A stretch of 64,000 nt of DNA from Pomacea canaliculata (GCF_003073045.1 NC_037590.1:37192751-37256750), one strand, 5' to 3'. Positions 22,440 through 36,200 are shown, numbered from the stretch's first letter. Notes: generated from the sequence alone by a model not told the origin. Numbers and translations are program-made.

Positions 22440-24636
22440 TCATGAAGATATAGCACTAGACATCTGTACTTGGCTGTCTGTAAGTAACGTTATGAGAATC
22501 ATGTGGACACTGTCAAGTCCAGGAGCATCATTAGTTTGTTCCTTTGTGAAAAAGGTGTCAGTGGGCACAAATTCAGCTTGTAATCCCCATTTCTGTAAGT
22601 AAAACTTGATGGACCTTGATGCACTGTTCAAAAAGATTTAAAAAATTGTCATACAACAATAATATGCTTTGTTTTAACTGATGAGGCAAGAATGGCAGGA
22701 GAAATGCACATAGATTTTTGCATGCAAGACAGTTATGAATGTCATCGTAACCCCATGAATAACGATACTAGTATGATTTTCAATGAGTCAAGAAACTTCA
22801 ATTTAGATCTAGCACTGCATTTCTAACAGAATGATCGCCGTCTACCAAGCCACAGCAAGAATAATTGGGATATTGTTGTCAAGAAAGGTACATGTACCAA
22901 GCCATCAGTGATATAACTTAAAATCAGCACGATACAACTGATGGAGCTAGATTACGCAAGAGAAAATCTGCTTGCTATTATTCCAGGTTTCTTTCATTTC
23001 AGCATTCTTGCAAATGTAGATAAATTTTAAGATTTTGCTGTTATAGTCTCACCTTCTTTCCTGATAAGTGCACCAAAACTCTGCCAAAGGATTCTGATGC
23101 AGCAGAAAAGAAACTGTTACCAGCACATCTTCAAAATCTAAAAGAATGCAAGGAAACACTGTGAGCCTCAGTATTTGATAACATTATTTCTGAGTTTCAC
23201 TAGTGGATCATAAGCTTTTGGGAAAAAGGCCCAGTAAAATATGAACAAGAATAGGACTAAATATGGAAATGAATGTTAGCCCTTTTTATCCATGATTTAT
23301 AATGGAGAAAGTCATTAAAATGGAAAAATAGTGGCAAACATACAAATGCAGCTATTACCATTGTTGATGCACTAAACTGCCTCTTCATGCTGAGCTTTAT
23401 TAGTATACCTTGGGGCTTCAAGATCATTTTGAGTAGATAAAACCTGTGTCTTTTAACTAATCCTAATGATTAGAACCATCAAATTCTGTGAAGCATCACA
23501 ATACTATTTTTACAACTTGCCTTTTGTATCATAAAAGCAGTCAGAACCAAAAATGAAGTGGATTTGGGGTAAACTGAGAAAATTGGGTGTGATTAAGCCC
23601 CAAGTTATGGGTGTAATCTCCACATCTATTAATCCATTTGCTCTGCAACTCCTGTGACAGTTTTCCAGACATTCAGGATGCAAACCAGAATCACTGAGAA
23701 TCACATGGGCTCCACATTTAGCTGCCACAATACCAGTGAGAGCTGTACCACTGCCTATCTGAATAAAGAAAACTGGTGATCATGTGCATTAGTATTTGTA
23801 AAATTATAAATTTATTACAAGTGTCCTTCATTTTTTTCCTTGATTGGGAATATTTTTAATAATTTTACCCATCACTACACACTGTCAAGATATAACTTAA
23901 AATGGCGGAAACAACCTAGGAAGAAAATCTACAAATAATAAAAATATGTCCTGGCACAAAAAAAAGAAAGCTCTCTCAAAACTATTGCTTTTGGGGTGAA
24001 ATTTTTTTGTAGGTGCACTTCTGGTATACATAAGAAGTGAAATATGTAAAACTCCCATGAGCTTTCATAGAACAAATTAAATCCACTAAAAATTCTCATG
24101 TATTAAAAAATGCTACCATCCTAAATGTGCTACCCATAATAACAATAATTGGTCTCGCAAATTCATTTAAAACTTGCCTCCAACACATTTTTCCCATGCA
24201 AACGATGACGATGATACCACACATACTGAGCCAGCACTGGTGCGCATGGCCATGTATACATGCCATATGCTGCTTCAGCAATCTGTTAACAGGTTTTTTA
24301 AAAAAAACACACATCGCAGGAATACGACAGAACTTCGCACGCATGTGAAATTTTCATAATCTGCGACTATGAAACCAAATACTTTTAAAATTTATCTCTT
24401 GACAAAATATGGTTAATAATAACACTTGGTTTCAATGAGACTCCAAATTTTGTTTATTCGGTACTGGGGAATAATACTGATCGCACGTCTTATCACTCAA
24501 TACTTCATTTCTATACAAGTGCGATGTTTTGCCTTACCTCTGGAATAATAACTTCTAGTAATTCTTCGCTATCCTCATCAGTAAAGGTAAACATTTTTGT
24601 TGATGTAAATTCGCACATCGTATTGTTTGGATTCAT
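22440..24636 (-). CDS. METTL23: METTL23-like protein arginine methyltransferase
   Basis: Seven-beta-strand SAM-dependent methyltransferase. Human METTL23 is reported as a histone-arginine methyltransferase acting in the nucleus and cytoplasm. Five exons high to low: 24636-24538, 24282-24178, 23758-23521, 23137-23053, 22623-22440. Total 711 nt, 236 aa, phases consistent. Exon 2 carries the family motif YGMYTWPCAPVLAQYVW. The SAM-binding glycine motif IGSGTALTG is at residues 69-77, followed by AAKCGAHVILSDS (acidic end of the second strand), TWG and GSDCFYD. The NPLAEFWCTYQ segment and the final exon match the family C-terminus. The introns after exons 2 and 3 start with GC (GCAAGT) instead of GT. 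The start codon was chosen as the first ATG in the exon; a later in-frame ATG (MCEF) is possible. Confidence 0.9.
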
Positions 24637-25033
24637 TGTGATTGTTTTGACAACTGAAATCAAATAATAACGAGCACTTATAAATCAAAACATTGTAAAG
24701 AAGTGGTGCCAATGTCAAGAAAATTTTATGTATTAAATGTGAAATCACGTTTTAAAAATGGTTTTGGGAGCAAATCCTAAGACGATTTTATTGCAAATTT
24801 TCCTAAATCATTGCCGAAGGCAAACCGATTTCCTCCATTCGTGAAATCCCTTTAAGCACTCTTGGGTAATGCAAAAGAATTTATTATAAACGCTTTTACA
24901 GACTGCTTAAGAATACTTACCGTGTTTGATAACGGCAAGCTTGTGTGCATTTTATACTTTAAGTTGAAAATTATATCGTAAAACTACAGTTTATTTTCTT
25001 ATTAATGGTGCATGTGGCATTTAGGTCTGAATC
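24637..25033. promoter_or_regulatory. Probable bidirectional promoter between METTL23 (-) and SIRT7 (+)
   Basis: The two start codons face away from each other with 397 bp between them. The stretch is AT-rich and contains no recognisable gene, TATA box or repeat. A shared promoter is inferred from the arrangement only. Confidence 0.55.
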
Positions 25034-28000
25034 ATGGCGGACGAAAGTCCAGGAACAAACTTTAGACCTAGGCGAGTAAGGGCCAGTGGTAACCTTCGTC
25101 ATTTACAAGCTTGTGCCAAACGTGAAGTTCGAAAAAAGCTGAAAGAAGTAAGTGTATTTGATGTTAGATGCATTTGATGTATAAGTGGTTGTTTTTTTAA
25201 TACTATATGCATGAAATTTTCAGACAATAATAGTTCCACAACATAAATATTATTGTTGACGTTATTTTATTAATAGTTGTAAATCGTAGTCACTGTTTTA
25301 TGGAATACATTTTAAAGTAGAAATCAGCGGTTGATAGCATTGTTGCGTCGTCACCATTAATTCTGTTAGAAAGACGGGGAAGGGTTTTCAGTCCACTACA
25401 GTTTGTCATTTTCATCAGTTAATTTTGATATATCCTGGAAAGTTTTATTTTTCTGTAGCTGATGTAAAGCATTTTTCTGTTCACACTCACAGTTGAGTAA
25501 ATAAGGGGGATTTTGTTTTTGATTGGTATGCACATGTACAGTTAGGTCTTTTGGTCTGTTTATTCTTGCTGTTTCCTATAATTAGTAGTTTTCAGCTTAG
25601 TCTGGGTATGCTCAATCTTTAACTGCAGGCATCCAGAAGTCGTAGTAGAAGATTTTGCTACTTTCTGAAAAAACTTTCATAACTTAGCTCCTCACAGTGC
25701 ACTGATATGTTAAGAATAGGCTTATCTAGATGAGAAGCAAACAGAATGCTTGTTTTACCTTGTGTCTAATGAACTGTCATAGGTATCAGAGATCCTGAAA
25801 AAGAAAGAATCTGACCGCTCAGAAGAGGAAGTGATTGTATTGAAAGAGCAGCCAGACCTTGTTGAAACAGCAAAGAAAAATGCAGAGAGGCAATTACAGC
25901 AAAGAAAGAGAGTATTGGAGGTTAGAATAAGAATGTGTTACAAAAAATTTTTAAAAATGGGGGTAAATGTCCCATGAATTAGGGGCAATATGGGATATCA
26001 GTTTTAAGTTATTCATTGCATCAAAGGTATGGTGTGTGAAAGGCAGACCCCCAACCCTCACATTCATTGATTCAGCTTTTAGAGTTACTAATAAATCAGG
26101 TATTCCTGACTAGTGAGTGGGTGTAAATATTTTTTCTACGTACCTAAGTGCATATTGAACCCATGACATACATTCTAACTTCAAGGCTGTAAGACTGCAA
26201 ACCTCCCTAAGAATGTCACAATACAGTACCTTTTTAATATTCAATTGTATGAGTCATTGTAACTTAAAATCTCAAGTAGTGTTGTCATAATTTCTTCCTT
26301 TATAATAGATCCAAGACCCTCCTGGTGAACTTGATGAAAAATGCAAGGAACTTGCACAGCTTCTACAGTCATCAAAAAATGTAGTTGTCTACACAGGAGC
26401 TGGAATTAGTACTGTAAGGTTTTTTTCTGTTGTTTTTTTTTTTTTTATAAATATATTGGGTTAACATTGTTGGAAACAAAATCAGAATGCATTTAGTTAT
26501 TATAATGCAGATTATGGTTCTAGGTCTTTATGTCCCTGATTTAGATTATATCCATGTAGGTCTTTTTAAACAGTGTTTTTTTCATGGAGTTGATTTGCGC
26601 ACATTAATTCATTGTCCATGTATATTGGACATTTCTGTCATTATTCTATGTCTGAACATTATAACTTCATGAATTTTCTCTTAAACATATAAGTACTTTA
26701 TGATATATGATGAAAATATTTCTTAACTTTGTGAAACAGGCAGCATCCATACCAGATTACAGAGGACCCAACGGAGTATGGACTTTACTGAAGAAAGGTC
26801 AAGCGCTGAGGTAAGTACATTTTTAGATTTTAGGGGGAAGAGGTGTCAGGAAAGAATTCTAGCAGGTTTGTTTTTTCAGACTTTCAGTGGGCAGGCTGAG
26901 GTGTATGACAGTTTAAGTGACACAAGAGCTTCAAAAACTGTTTTAGGAAATAGATATTTAGAAAAAATCTAAAACATCTTCTGTGGACCGAAAGCTTTTG
27001 TTTGTTTGTTTCGTTCTTTTAAATGCATTTATACATTATTATCTGCAGAAAAGAAATGGTGTCAGAGTGTGACTTGTATTTAATTTCCTTTTATTATCAG
27101 TTGTGAAATAAAGATTCTATTGTTATTTTGTTGGTAAAAGTTTACATGTAAATTCTCAAAAATTGTATTGATCTTTAAACAGACCTCATGATCTGGTTGA
27201 TGCAGAACCTACTTTCACACATATGTGCCTCACAAAACTTTACAAGGAAGGATTGGTAAGTTTTTTAAATTCTTTAGAAGTATTAAATTTCTCCTCCATT
27301 GTATTAATTAACCAACAAAAGTACATTTTAGTCAATTGCAGCTTTATTAATTTATGGTCAGTTTACTAACCAGGCTTAAGTTTTGAATGCCAACAACTCA
27401 GAGCATATATTTCCTTCTGTGTAAAGCAGTGCAGACCTATCATAGTGATAGCTAATGCAAGGACAGCCTTCTAATGAAATTGAATAGGACAAAACAGTCA
27501 CAGAAGAGTGTTTTGGATTAGCCTTGATATTGGTGATAGTAATACCTTATTTTTTTTAGTTTTTTTTTCTGTCTACACTAGGCACTAACTGAACACACAA
27601 ATAAGTAGAAAATGTATGTTAAATGCATCAGGTTTTTCTGTTTTCTTGCAGATCAAATATCTGGTGTCCCAGAATTGTGATGGGCTTCATTTACGCAGTG
27701 GTTTTCCTCGCCAGTCTCTGTCAGAAGTTCATGGAAACATGTTTGTTGAGGTACTTAAATATTTGTCTATTCCGTGATGACTAATCTCTGTGACTGATAC
27801 ATTCTTTAATCAGAAGTATTTATTGTGACTGATGCATTCTGTAATCAAAAGTATTTAATGATCTGTATGCGTGTATAAATTATCTAAATTGGTTTTGTAT
27901 AAAGCTCAGATATAAACTTGTAAGCATCTTTTGTGACTGAAAGTGTCTACTGTGAACAGATTTGCAAAACCTGTAAGCCACAGAAGGAGTTTATTCGACT

Positions 28001-31000
28001 GTTTGATGTGACGGAGAGAACAGCAAAAGGTCGACACAAGACAGGCCGAACTTGCAACAAGTGTGGAGGGAGCCTTAATGACAGTATTGTGCATTTTGGG
28101 GAAAAAGGAGGCCTCAAATCACCTTACAGATGGAGAGAGGCATCAAAAGCTGCAAGCAAAAGCGATCTTATAGTGTGCCTAGGTTCGAGTTTGAAAGTAA
28201 GTAGAAGCTATATGCAGAATTTGCATTAAGACAATTTTGATCTCTTTTTCTCTACATGTTTCTTTTTTTAAGACAAGGTTCTGCTGTATGTGTGTAAATA
28301 TTCATGTATGTTTTCTATTATTGGGGGGGAAGACACATAAATTAAGACAGTAATTAAATGAGTATCATTTCTCATTTCATTGATTTGTTGTTTGATCTAA
28401 TCCTTTCACAATAGATGGCTAGCTATTTTGTGTTTTAGTATAAAACATTTTTTTAATTGTGATGTAGAGTGTCTAGTCTGGCTTTATTTTGGCTAAGTAT
28501 TTTTCTGCTTATATAATTTTTGAAAACTGAGCAGATAGCAAAAATCCAGCATCAACAAGGCAAACACAAGGACATATCCAGATGTTGACATAGGCGGTGA
28601 CTATGACCTTGTCTTAACAAGCTTTAAGTTGAAGCTGAGGATAAAGTGTCATTCAAACATCCCCTGAACTTTGATTTGGAGAAGCTGTGCCAAATGTCAA
28701 AGAGTTTTGGAATGCAAAAAAATATACCGAAGAATGGATGCAGTCACTAGTCATACCGCTTTAAAAAGATGAGAGGCAAACAGTGCCAAAATTACAGAAT
28801 AAAAAGCATAATCAGGCACTCAAGCAAAGTCATAAAAAGTAATAAAAAATCATATCAGCAACACCACTGTGAAACTGCTGTCAGAAGAGTAGGCTGGCAT
28901 TAGACCAGGTAGGAGCACGTTTAAACAGAACTATCACATCGTGATAAACATCTTAAGCATTAGTATGACCCATGTCATCATTTCATAAACTTTAAAAAGT
29001 CTTTTGATAGATTCTGGCATAAGGGGTTATGGCATGTGGTGCAAAAATTCAGTCGTCAAGGAGGGTCTCATCCATGTCGTGGAAGAGCTTCATAAGAGCT
29101 CAAGGAGCACATCGCTAGTGGATACCCATACTTGAGCTCTCTTTCACACTATACTAAGCATCTGTTAAAGGTACCCCACCTGTTCAACATATTTTTGAAG
29201 AACATCATGCATGACCATTACCCTTTCATTTTCATCAATGGAAGGCTGATTTGCAATCTATGTTCTGCAGATGAAATTGATCAGATAGTAGGCACTAACA
29301 GAGAACTGTAAAACCTTTCCGACAAACTGCCAGATAGTTTGAACACACAGAATAGAGAGTAAACTGACTGGAGAAATGTTGTGGTCATTGGCAGCAGCAA
29401 AGCAGATATCTAAACAAATAAAGTACTGCTTGAAGAGGTAAACAGCTGGTCACTCTGTCTAGGACATATTATCACTCAAGACAGGCATGAATGGCAAGGC
29501 CTTGTCAGCTGCCACATCTATCCATGTGCTTCCCCTGATGACTGATACTGACCAAGGGACGAATGACTAAATATCTAACTAAATTCGCACACATTATGTC
29601 TCTTGCTGGCTGAAGAGAATAACCATATTGAGACACCACTTGCTGAACCATATCAGACAAGATCAGGGAAACATCTTGCAAGTCTCTCAATGTATTATTG
29701 AATAAAAGGGATTTAGTCAAAAGCAGAAATACTAAACATTAGATGGATGTTCACATTTAAGATTATGCAACCATTTCACAGAAATCTTGAATAATTTTGT
29801 ATCAAACATTAATAATGCCATTAACTTGAATGTTTTACACATTGTAGCTCAACGGTTTAAATATTGGATAAATTATTAAGTCATTTAAACATGAAAATAT
29901 AATGAGAAAACCACTTGAAATGGTAGCTTTATGATCTCCCTCTAATTTGTGAAGGTGCTGCGCTGTTATCCATGTCTGTGGAGGATGGATAAACGACCTC
30001 AGCAACGGCCTAAGCTAGTCATTGTCAACTTGCAGTGGACACCCAAAGATGAAGTTGCATGCCTTAAGATCAATGGTGAGAAGTTCTCAGCACTGGATGT
30101 TGAATGACATTCAACCAGTTGAGCTGTTTATCTACTTTATTCCAGTTGCATATGCATCTGACTATCTAGTGATGTAAGATTTTAAAATTATCAAACATGT
30201 AGATATTAAGTATGAGGCAACGGACATACATTTCCTAGTTCATAGACAGTACTAGTTGTAAAAATGATACCTCTAAATCCTGTGACAGTGAAAGCTGACC
30301 AATATTTTTTTTTTCCGAAGATCTTCAAGAATTAGGTTTAAAAAAAAACAAACAACAACACATGATACAGTGAAACCATGGTATAGCGTGAGATTACTGT
30401 TAACAGATTTCCTGGCAGAGGTAGAGTGATCTGCACTTAATGGTAGGATGTGGTGTCATCAAAATTAAAATTACTGCTCTTTTCTTGGCCTTTGCCCCAT
30501 CTACTTGTCTGAGGTGTTTATGTTCTTCCAGCAGTATTTTCATCTTTGTGGTGCCTATATCTCCTGTCTGTATCTGCAATTAGATTGTTTTTCAGACATG
30601 CTGTCTTTGCATTTGACACCTGTTTCTGGAGCTTATGAAGCCCTGGTTACTGGCTCAACATTAAATATCAATTTTCCCCTTTTCCTATCTGTACCGTGTG
30701 TCAGAATAGTAACGTTTGCCCATAGGTCATTCTCCTTTAAAGTTTTTTCTTTAGATCTCAGTATTACATGTAGTTATTCTTTTACTTTTTAATGAAATAA
30801 ATAATGCTAATAAGAAAATGAACGGGTTGATGAGAACTATTTAGCTTATCTTTCTCACTTACACTTGCATGCTCACCTACCTACCCCTACAGCACTTAAG
30901 AAGTCTTGACGATTTACCTACTTTTTCATCTTTTGCCAGGACGTTGTGATGAAGTCATGAGGAAAGTAGCCCATTATCTGGAATTAACAGTTCCTCATTA

Positions 31001-33267
31001 CAGAAGGTGTGTCTGTCTTTTTCTGAGAGAAGCCTTAGGTGCAGTGTACTGAAGGCAGAGCATAACTGTTACATTTGGTTTGATTAAAGTTGCACATTGA
31101 TGCAGTTTGCTGTTAGGATTTAAAAGGTGCCTATTATAAATTGACATTTTAACACTTTAATAACACTATCATTTTCACCTTCCTGTAATTTCATCCAAAA
31201 AAAGTGAACAGTATTTTCTAATAAAATGAATAATGCTGGCTACTTTTACATATTTGTTTACATATTTTTACCCTGGAGCTCTCTTTTATCTCAGAATCTA
31301 AAAGTAACAGAACTGGTGTGAGATTTTACTGAGGTCTTTGGTATTTTCTTTTTTGTTTTCAAACTAGGACAGTAGATCCACTTTTCAGACTTCATTCACC
31401 TGTGAAGAAAGATGAAGAAACGGTGACAACTAAGAAGATTTTGGAACCTGTGGAGTGTAAATCTAATCCAAAGACATTAAATAAAAGAAAATGTGTGCTT
31501 CAGACATCCAAAATTTCCAGGCGTCAGCTGTTGGAGAGGAGTTGTACTTTCAAGAATCACCATAAAATAACTTTACCTTCCACTGATTTTTCCAGCAACA
31601 CCATTCCACCAAGTCTTCCTCTTAAACAAGATGTGTTTCATGTCAAATTACAGGAAGATTTCACAATCAAGGATGATAATGTCACCGCAGAACAAAAGCT
31701 TAGAAGTCTTTCAAATACAGAGACCTTAAAAATTCCAGACCTTCTCCGCGCAAAGCTGGAAAAGATGCTTCTTGAGCGACGGGTACAGGATGCAGAGGAC
31801 AGTCATGCTTCGTTTGAAGAAGACTCACATCAGAGATCTGCATGGACTCAACAAGAGGTGTTTTTGACTTGTAGAGATCAAAATTGTACAGGCATTCAAG
31901 ATACAAAATCCAGTATACCTCATGGAGACCAAGGCTATGCAAGGACTCATCCCGTTTTAAGTCTTCAGCTAATCGGAAAGAGCTATGCAGGTAGTCAATC
32001 ACAGGTGAATTCATGTCCTGAAATGAAACCCTTTTTAAGTATACAACATTTAGTGAACTCATTTAACCCATCACTTCTTCCTTCTTTTAAAACTGATGCA
32101 GTAAACAGTCCCATGAACCGCGTTTTGTTCAGCAATATCAAACAAGAAGACATATCAGGGACTTCCTTTCCAGGACTGTCGAATAACAAACCCCTCTCTT
32201 GTACAGCCGTCAAGGCTACCTCCAAGGGGAGACCTGTCACTCCTGTGTGCTCTTCCACTTCTGCAGCTTTGTTATGTGACTATGCAAAAGTTGTGAATAA
32301 CATTGCAAATGACCACACATATGCCAAGTCATTTCATAAATGTCCACTTCCTTTTGGTTTTCACGCAACTGACACTAGCATGTTTGCAGAGAGCATGGGG
32401 AATATGTCAGCCATCAGATCAACTCAACCTGTTGACCATCAGACAGAATTGGTCAGAAAAGAACTTCCTTCATACAATAATTTATTACTCGATTTAATTT
32501 ATCAATCTTGTAGTGTAAATGAATTAGCCAGTGATAAGAATATTAAAGGCCTCGGTTATGAAAGATTACTTCAGAATGATGACAAACATGTAATGTTATC
32601 AAAAATGAATGATACTGTGTCTTCTGATTGGAGTAACCATGGGCAGCTTAATGGAATGCTTAACCATGACCAGGATTTCCTCCACCAAACAAAAAATATG
32701 CCTTTCACTTCCTCCAGTGAGGTTGAGAATATGCAGCAATTGGAATCTCATATAAGCATAACAGTTAGCAACAACTCTCCTCCTCCTGTTGTTAGGATAG
32801 ACCTAGACAACCCAGAAAGATCCACTGCACTTCTCAACAACAGTGTTTTGGATGGAGCTGGTTTTCTTGAAAGCACAAGAGATGGCTGGCTTTCTTTTGA
32901 GCAGAGCCGTAGTAAACAAGAACTAACTGTGGCAAGATTAAATGACTGTGTGTTGGACAGCCCATGTGAGAATTTTAGTCCTGCTTGCATGTCAGGAGAA
33001 TCTCTCACTATGGCTTCTGCCACTCCAGAGCTAGACAGTATTGTAGATGGTTTTCTGTTAGATGAGAGATCATTTAATGATGCAGAAATAAACCAAAAAG
33101 GGGACACTTGGGAAATGCAGCAATTGACTGCAACACCTGATCCCATGCAAGAAACTAGCACAACTTGTGGTACCAACGCAAAAGCTCAGAAACGTAAGTG
33201 CAGTTCTGCCTCAGTGCCAGGCTGGTATGGCAAGGGATTGAAAGTAAGAAGAAAAAGGACACTATAA
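25034..33267 (+). CDS. SIRT7: NAD-dependent deacylase sirtuin-7 with a very long C-terminal extension
   Basis: Nuclear/nucleolar class IV sirtuin; the family removes acetyl from H3K18 and other substrates and supports rDNA transcription. Ten exons: 25034-25147, 25783-25920, 26309-26413, 26740-26810, 27183-27255, 27652-27750, 27960-28196, 29955-30075, 30940-31006, 31368-33267. Total 2925 nt, 974 aa, all phases consistent. The N-terminus is basic and coiled. Residues 114-118 are GAGIS, followed by [26 protein letters not shown] (catalytic pocket, 174-184) and catalytic His194 in SEVHGN. Zinc cysteines are C202, C205, C232 and C235. CLGSSLKV and VNLQWTPKD also fit SIRT7 specifically. The last exon encodes about 633 residues, mostly Ser/Asn/Thr-rich and probably disordered, and ends [15 protein letters not shown], which matches the end of human SIRT7 (GWFGRG...KRTKRKK). 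The human protein is 400 aa. A consensus sumoylation tetrapeptide IKQE surrounds K600. AATAAA lies at 33495-33500. Confidence 0.95.
27789..27858 (+). repeat. Two-copy tandem repeat of about 35 bp
   Basis: TGTGACTGATACATTC...AGAAGTATTTAT is followed at once by TGTGACTGATGCATTC...AAAAGTATTTAA, with a few substitutions between copies. It lies in the SIRT7 intron between 27750 and 27960. Confidence 0.8.
28540..29740 (+). mobile_element. Decayed RTE-type LINE (endonuclease end and reverse transcriptase pieces)
   Basis: Fills most of the SIRT7 intron 28197-29954, in the same orientation as the gene. At about 28563-28646 the plus strand reads [20 protein letters not shown], matching the C-terminal endonuclease block of RTE-type ORFs (TR.YPGADIGSDHDLV). 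Near 28995-29045 it reads [14 protein letters not shown] (family KAFDRVWH.GLW), and near 29178-29290 [11 protein letters not shown] ... [11 protein letters not shown] (family LFNIFLE.IM ... LRFADDID). Frames are broken between blocks and the catalytic box is mutated, so the copy is dead. Its exact ends were not defined. Confidence 0.75.
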
Positions 33268-36200
33268 CTGTTTTTTTACTCTTTAGCTTGATGTGATCCT
33301 TTGCATCAAACTCTGTTCCTTGCAATTATTTTCCCTTCATTCCCATCAAACAAACATGCCCCAGAGATTTCAGAATGTGCTGCTTTTTGGGGTGTTGGGT
33401 ATCATCTTTTATCATATTTAATTTTCAGACATCCCGAATGCTTGACCCCTGATCATTTTTGTTTTTGAAAATGCTGTAAAAAGTTGATTTCATAAATAAA
33501 CTATAACATTAGCATCAGTATTCAAAATATGCCACTTATGACAGAATGTTATATTTATTACCTTTGCTGATAATGATCTCGACAAAGTGGTCCCTTTTTG
33601 TAATATGTCTACCTCGGATGCAGTTTTCTGTGGAACATAATTACAGAAAATGGTATTGTTTTTCCAGATGCACATTTTGTGTCATGGTTCAGCTGTTTTT
33701 GAGATGTTGTTGGTTTAGCTATACCTCCAATTTAAGGAATTTTCATTTAGATTTCTTTTCATACACTGTCTCGTGTGTCAGATAAATGTAATTGTGCAAA
33801 TCAGAGATTTGTATCTATACAGATTTCTGTCCAAATTAAAAAGAAAAAAAATTGGTGCCACCACAAAATTTAAATCAACAATTTTCATAAAGGTTTACAT
33901 ATAAGTTTACATTTCCAAAAGCAACTTAGGACACATTACCTGCATTTTGATATTGAGCTCGTACATGAAAGTGTACATAAAGCAATGCAAGATTTAAGGA
34001 TTTATATTTGGTGTATTCAAAAGTGACCCATTTGAATTCAACTAGTTTTGTTTAGGATTTATGTTGTTTCTATTCTTCCTCTAGTTTTTTTCACTTGCTT
34101 ATAGATATTTATAAAGAATTGAAGCATGTTGACTGGTTCAATACAATGAGAGGAATGGATAATTATGAGACTAGTAAAATATGGGATGCTGAGACTTTGA
34201 AACACTTTAAACAGCCTAGGTGATGAATTATTACATCATTAGTTTGCAGTAACGGAAGCCTTTATTGGGACTCCTGGGTCCTGGCTAGAAGACTGCACTC
34301 GTAAATTTTTAGTTCTGCTGTGTTCTGGTTCCACTGGCATTTGTTGTGTAAGTCAAGTGGATTAGCAAAAATAGGGTGAACAATGGAGTCATATGTTCCT
34401 GAATTGCAGTGGTTTTTTTTTAAAATGTCATCATTAATAACTTATTTGCATTTGGTCATACCATCTTAAATTTCACCGTTCGCTGTCAATTATTTTCACC
34501 CTATAAGCTGATTTCTTATGTACAGAAAGCCCTTATAGGTGAATTTGCATGCGGAATATCCCTAGCTTGGAAGGAAAGAATTGAAATATATGCAGTGTTT
34601 TTGACCCGAATCACATTATAGAATACATGCAATTATCCATTCCTTCGCTGCTCTGTGATCGTTTTTGTGGTGTTGCGTTTAGTGTAGTGGGTGAAGTAGA
34701 AGAGAGTTTCTGTGTGATGTGCACCTTGTAAGCCTCCAAGTGGTCATTAAATACCATACAATCATGAAAATTATAACATTGACGTACATCAATAGATGAG
34801 AGTGTTTGTGAGAAGGGGAGGAGAAATCCTTATGTTGGCAGGCGTCGATTTTAAACGCTTTCTTTATTGTCCCGATATTCCCTGATCTGTGACCCCATGA
34901 GAGACAATGTGTGTGTGTGTCCTACGCTATTTTCAGTGTTAAGAGTTAACAGGAATTGACAAGATATGTAATCCAAACGAATTAAGTCTTGCGGGGCTTT
35001 AAAAATGCGATGCAATTTGTCATACCACTGTACAAAACGTGAATTTCTCAACCGGTTATTTTATTTACGTACAATACTGAAATTTACAGAATAGATTTAT
35101 GCTATTAGTCGCTTTCAGTATCTGAAAAGAAGAAAACCCACTGAAGACATGACAGACATCGTAATGTAACATTTGGTAATGTAGAATGTTAAGCCATCAC
35201 GTCAGCATAAATCATTCGTAGCAGTGCTCTAGTGTTTGTCAATAATAACGATCATACCGTCGGTCATGTACCTCCATTGCTGGTGGCAAATACACAGTCT
35301 TCTTAGTTCTTATCTTCATAAATTAATTGTTTGGCTCAGTGACTCACAGCCTTCCCTCAAGTAATTGAAGTTGAGGGATTGGAGTGTGTCAACCAAATAG
35401 ACTGAAGTGCGATTATCTATCAAGGCAGGTCAATGTCATTGTACTAACACTATCTTTGTACCTTACTGTTCCACCAGAGACAGACGGGTCGCAACAGATT
35501 GAGAACGGGTTAGGCAGGCTGATCGAATTTCTTAGGATCACCGTCATTGTGGATGACAAATATACAATCTTATTAGTTTTTGGATGTAGGACTAGCCCTG
35601 TTTTCGGATAAAGAGACACGTACTTTTCATGCGATGTAGGCCGGCGCAGAAAGTCGCACTTCATCTGTGACGAGTTTTTGCTCAGATTTTGTTTTTAAAC
35701 AGAAGGCGCACATCAGGTACTCTATAATTAAATTACACCAACCTATATAGTATATACTGATGTACAGGGCATGCATAGGGGCATCTGCCTAGGGCCCGCG
35801 CTTGTAATATGGTAATGCATCTCCAGGATAATTTTGCCGATCTTAATATGTAGATACGACTTCTTAAAAGAGCGAAACAAAACAATGGCATGCCATGGAG
35901 CAAGGAGTAAAATGCCATGGTACTGTAGCCGGACTGAAGACGTCCCTCACTAAGGCTAACACCGCGGCCCCTGGCGCCAAATCAGTCCGTTACTCTTTTG
36001 TTCCAGGGAAGAGGACGAAAGTTCCTAAGGAGAATTTTCCGTTAAAAGTCTAGCTCTCGTTCGTCAGGGGCGTTGTCTAATCTCTACCTCACGTTCTGTT
36101 CCCGCCCCCCCCCCCCCCAAATCTCTGCCCGCACTCAGCCGACATTGGAACATTGGAATCCACAAAAGACCTGCTTTTTCCCAGACAAAAGTGTCTTCTT

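Noticed and set aside
31700..33176. Minus-strand frames of 87-142 codons opposite the SIRT7 terminal exon
   Set aside because: They are shadows of the long plus-strand frame, with no splice signals or known domains.
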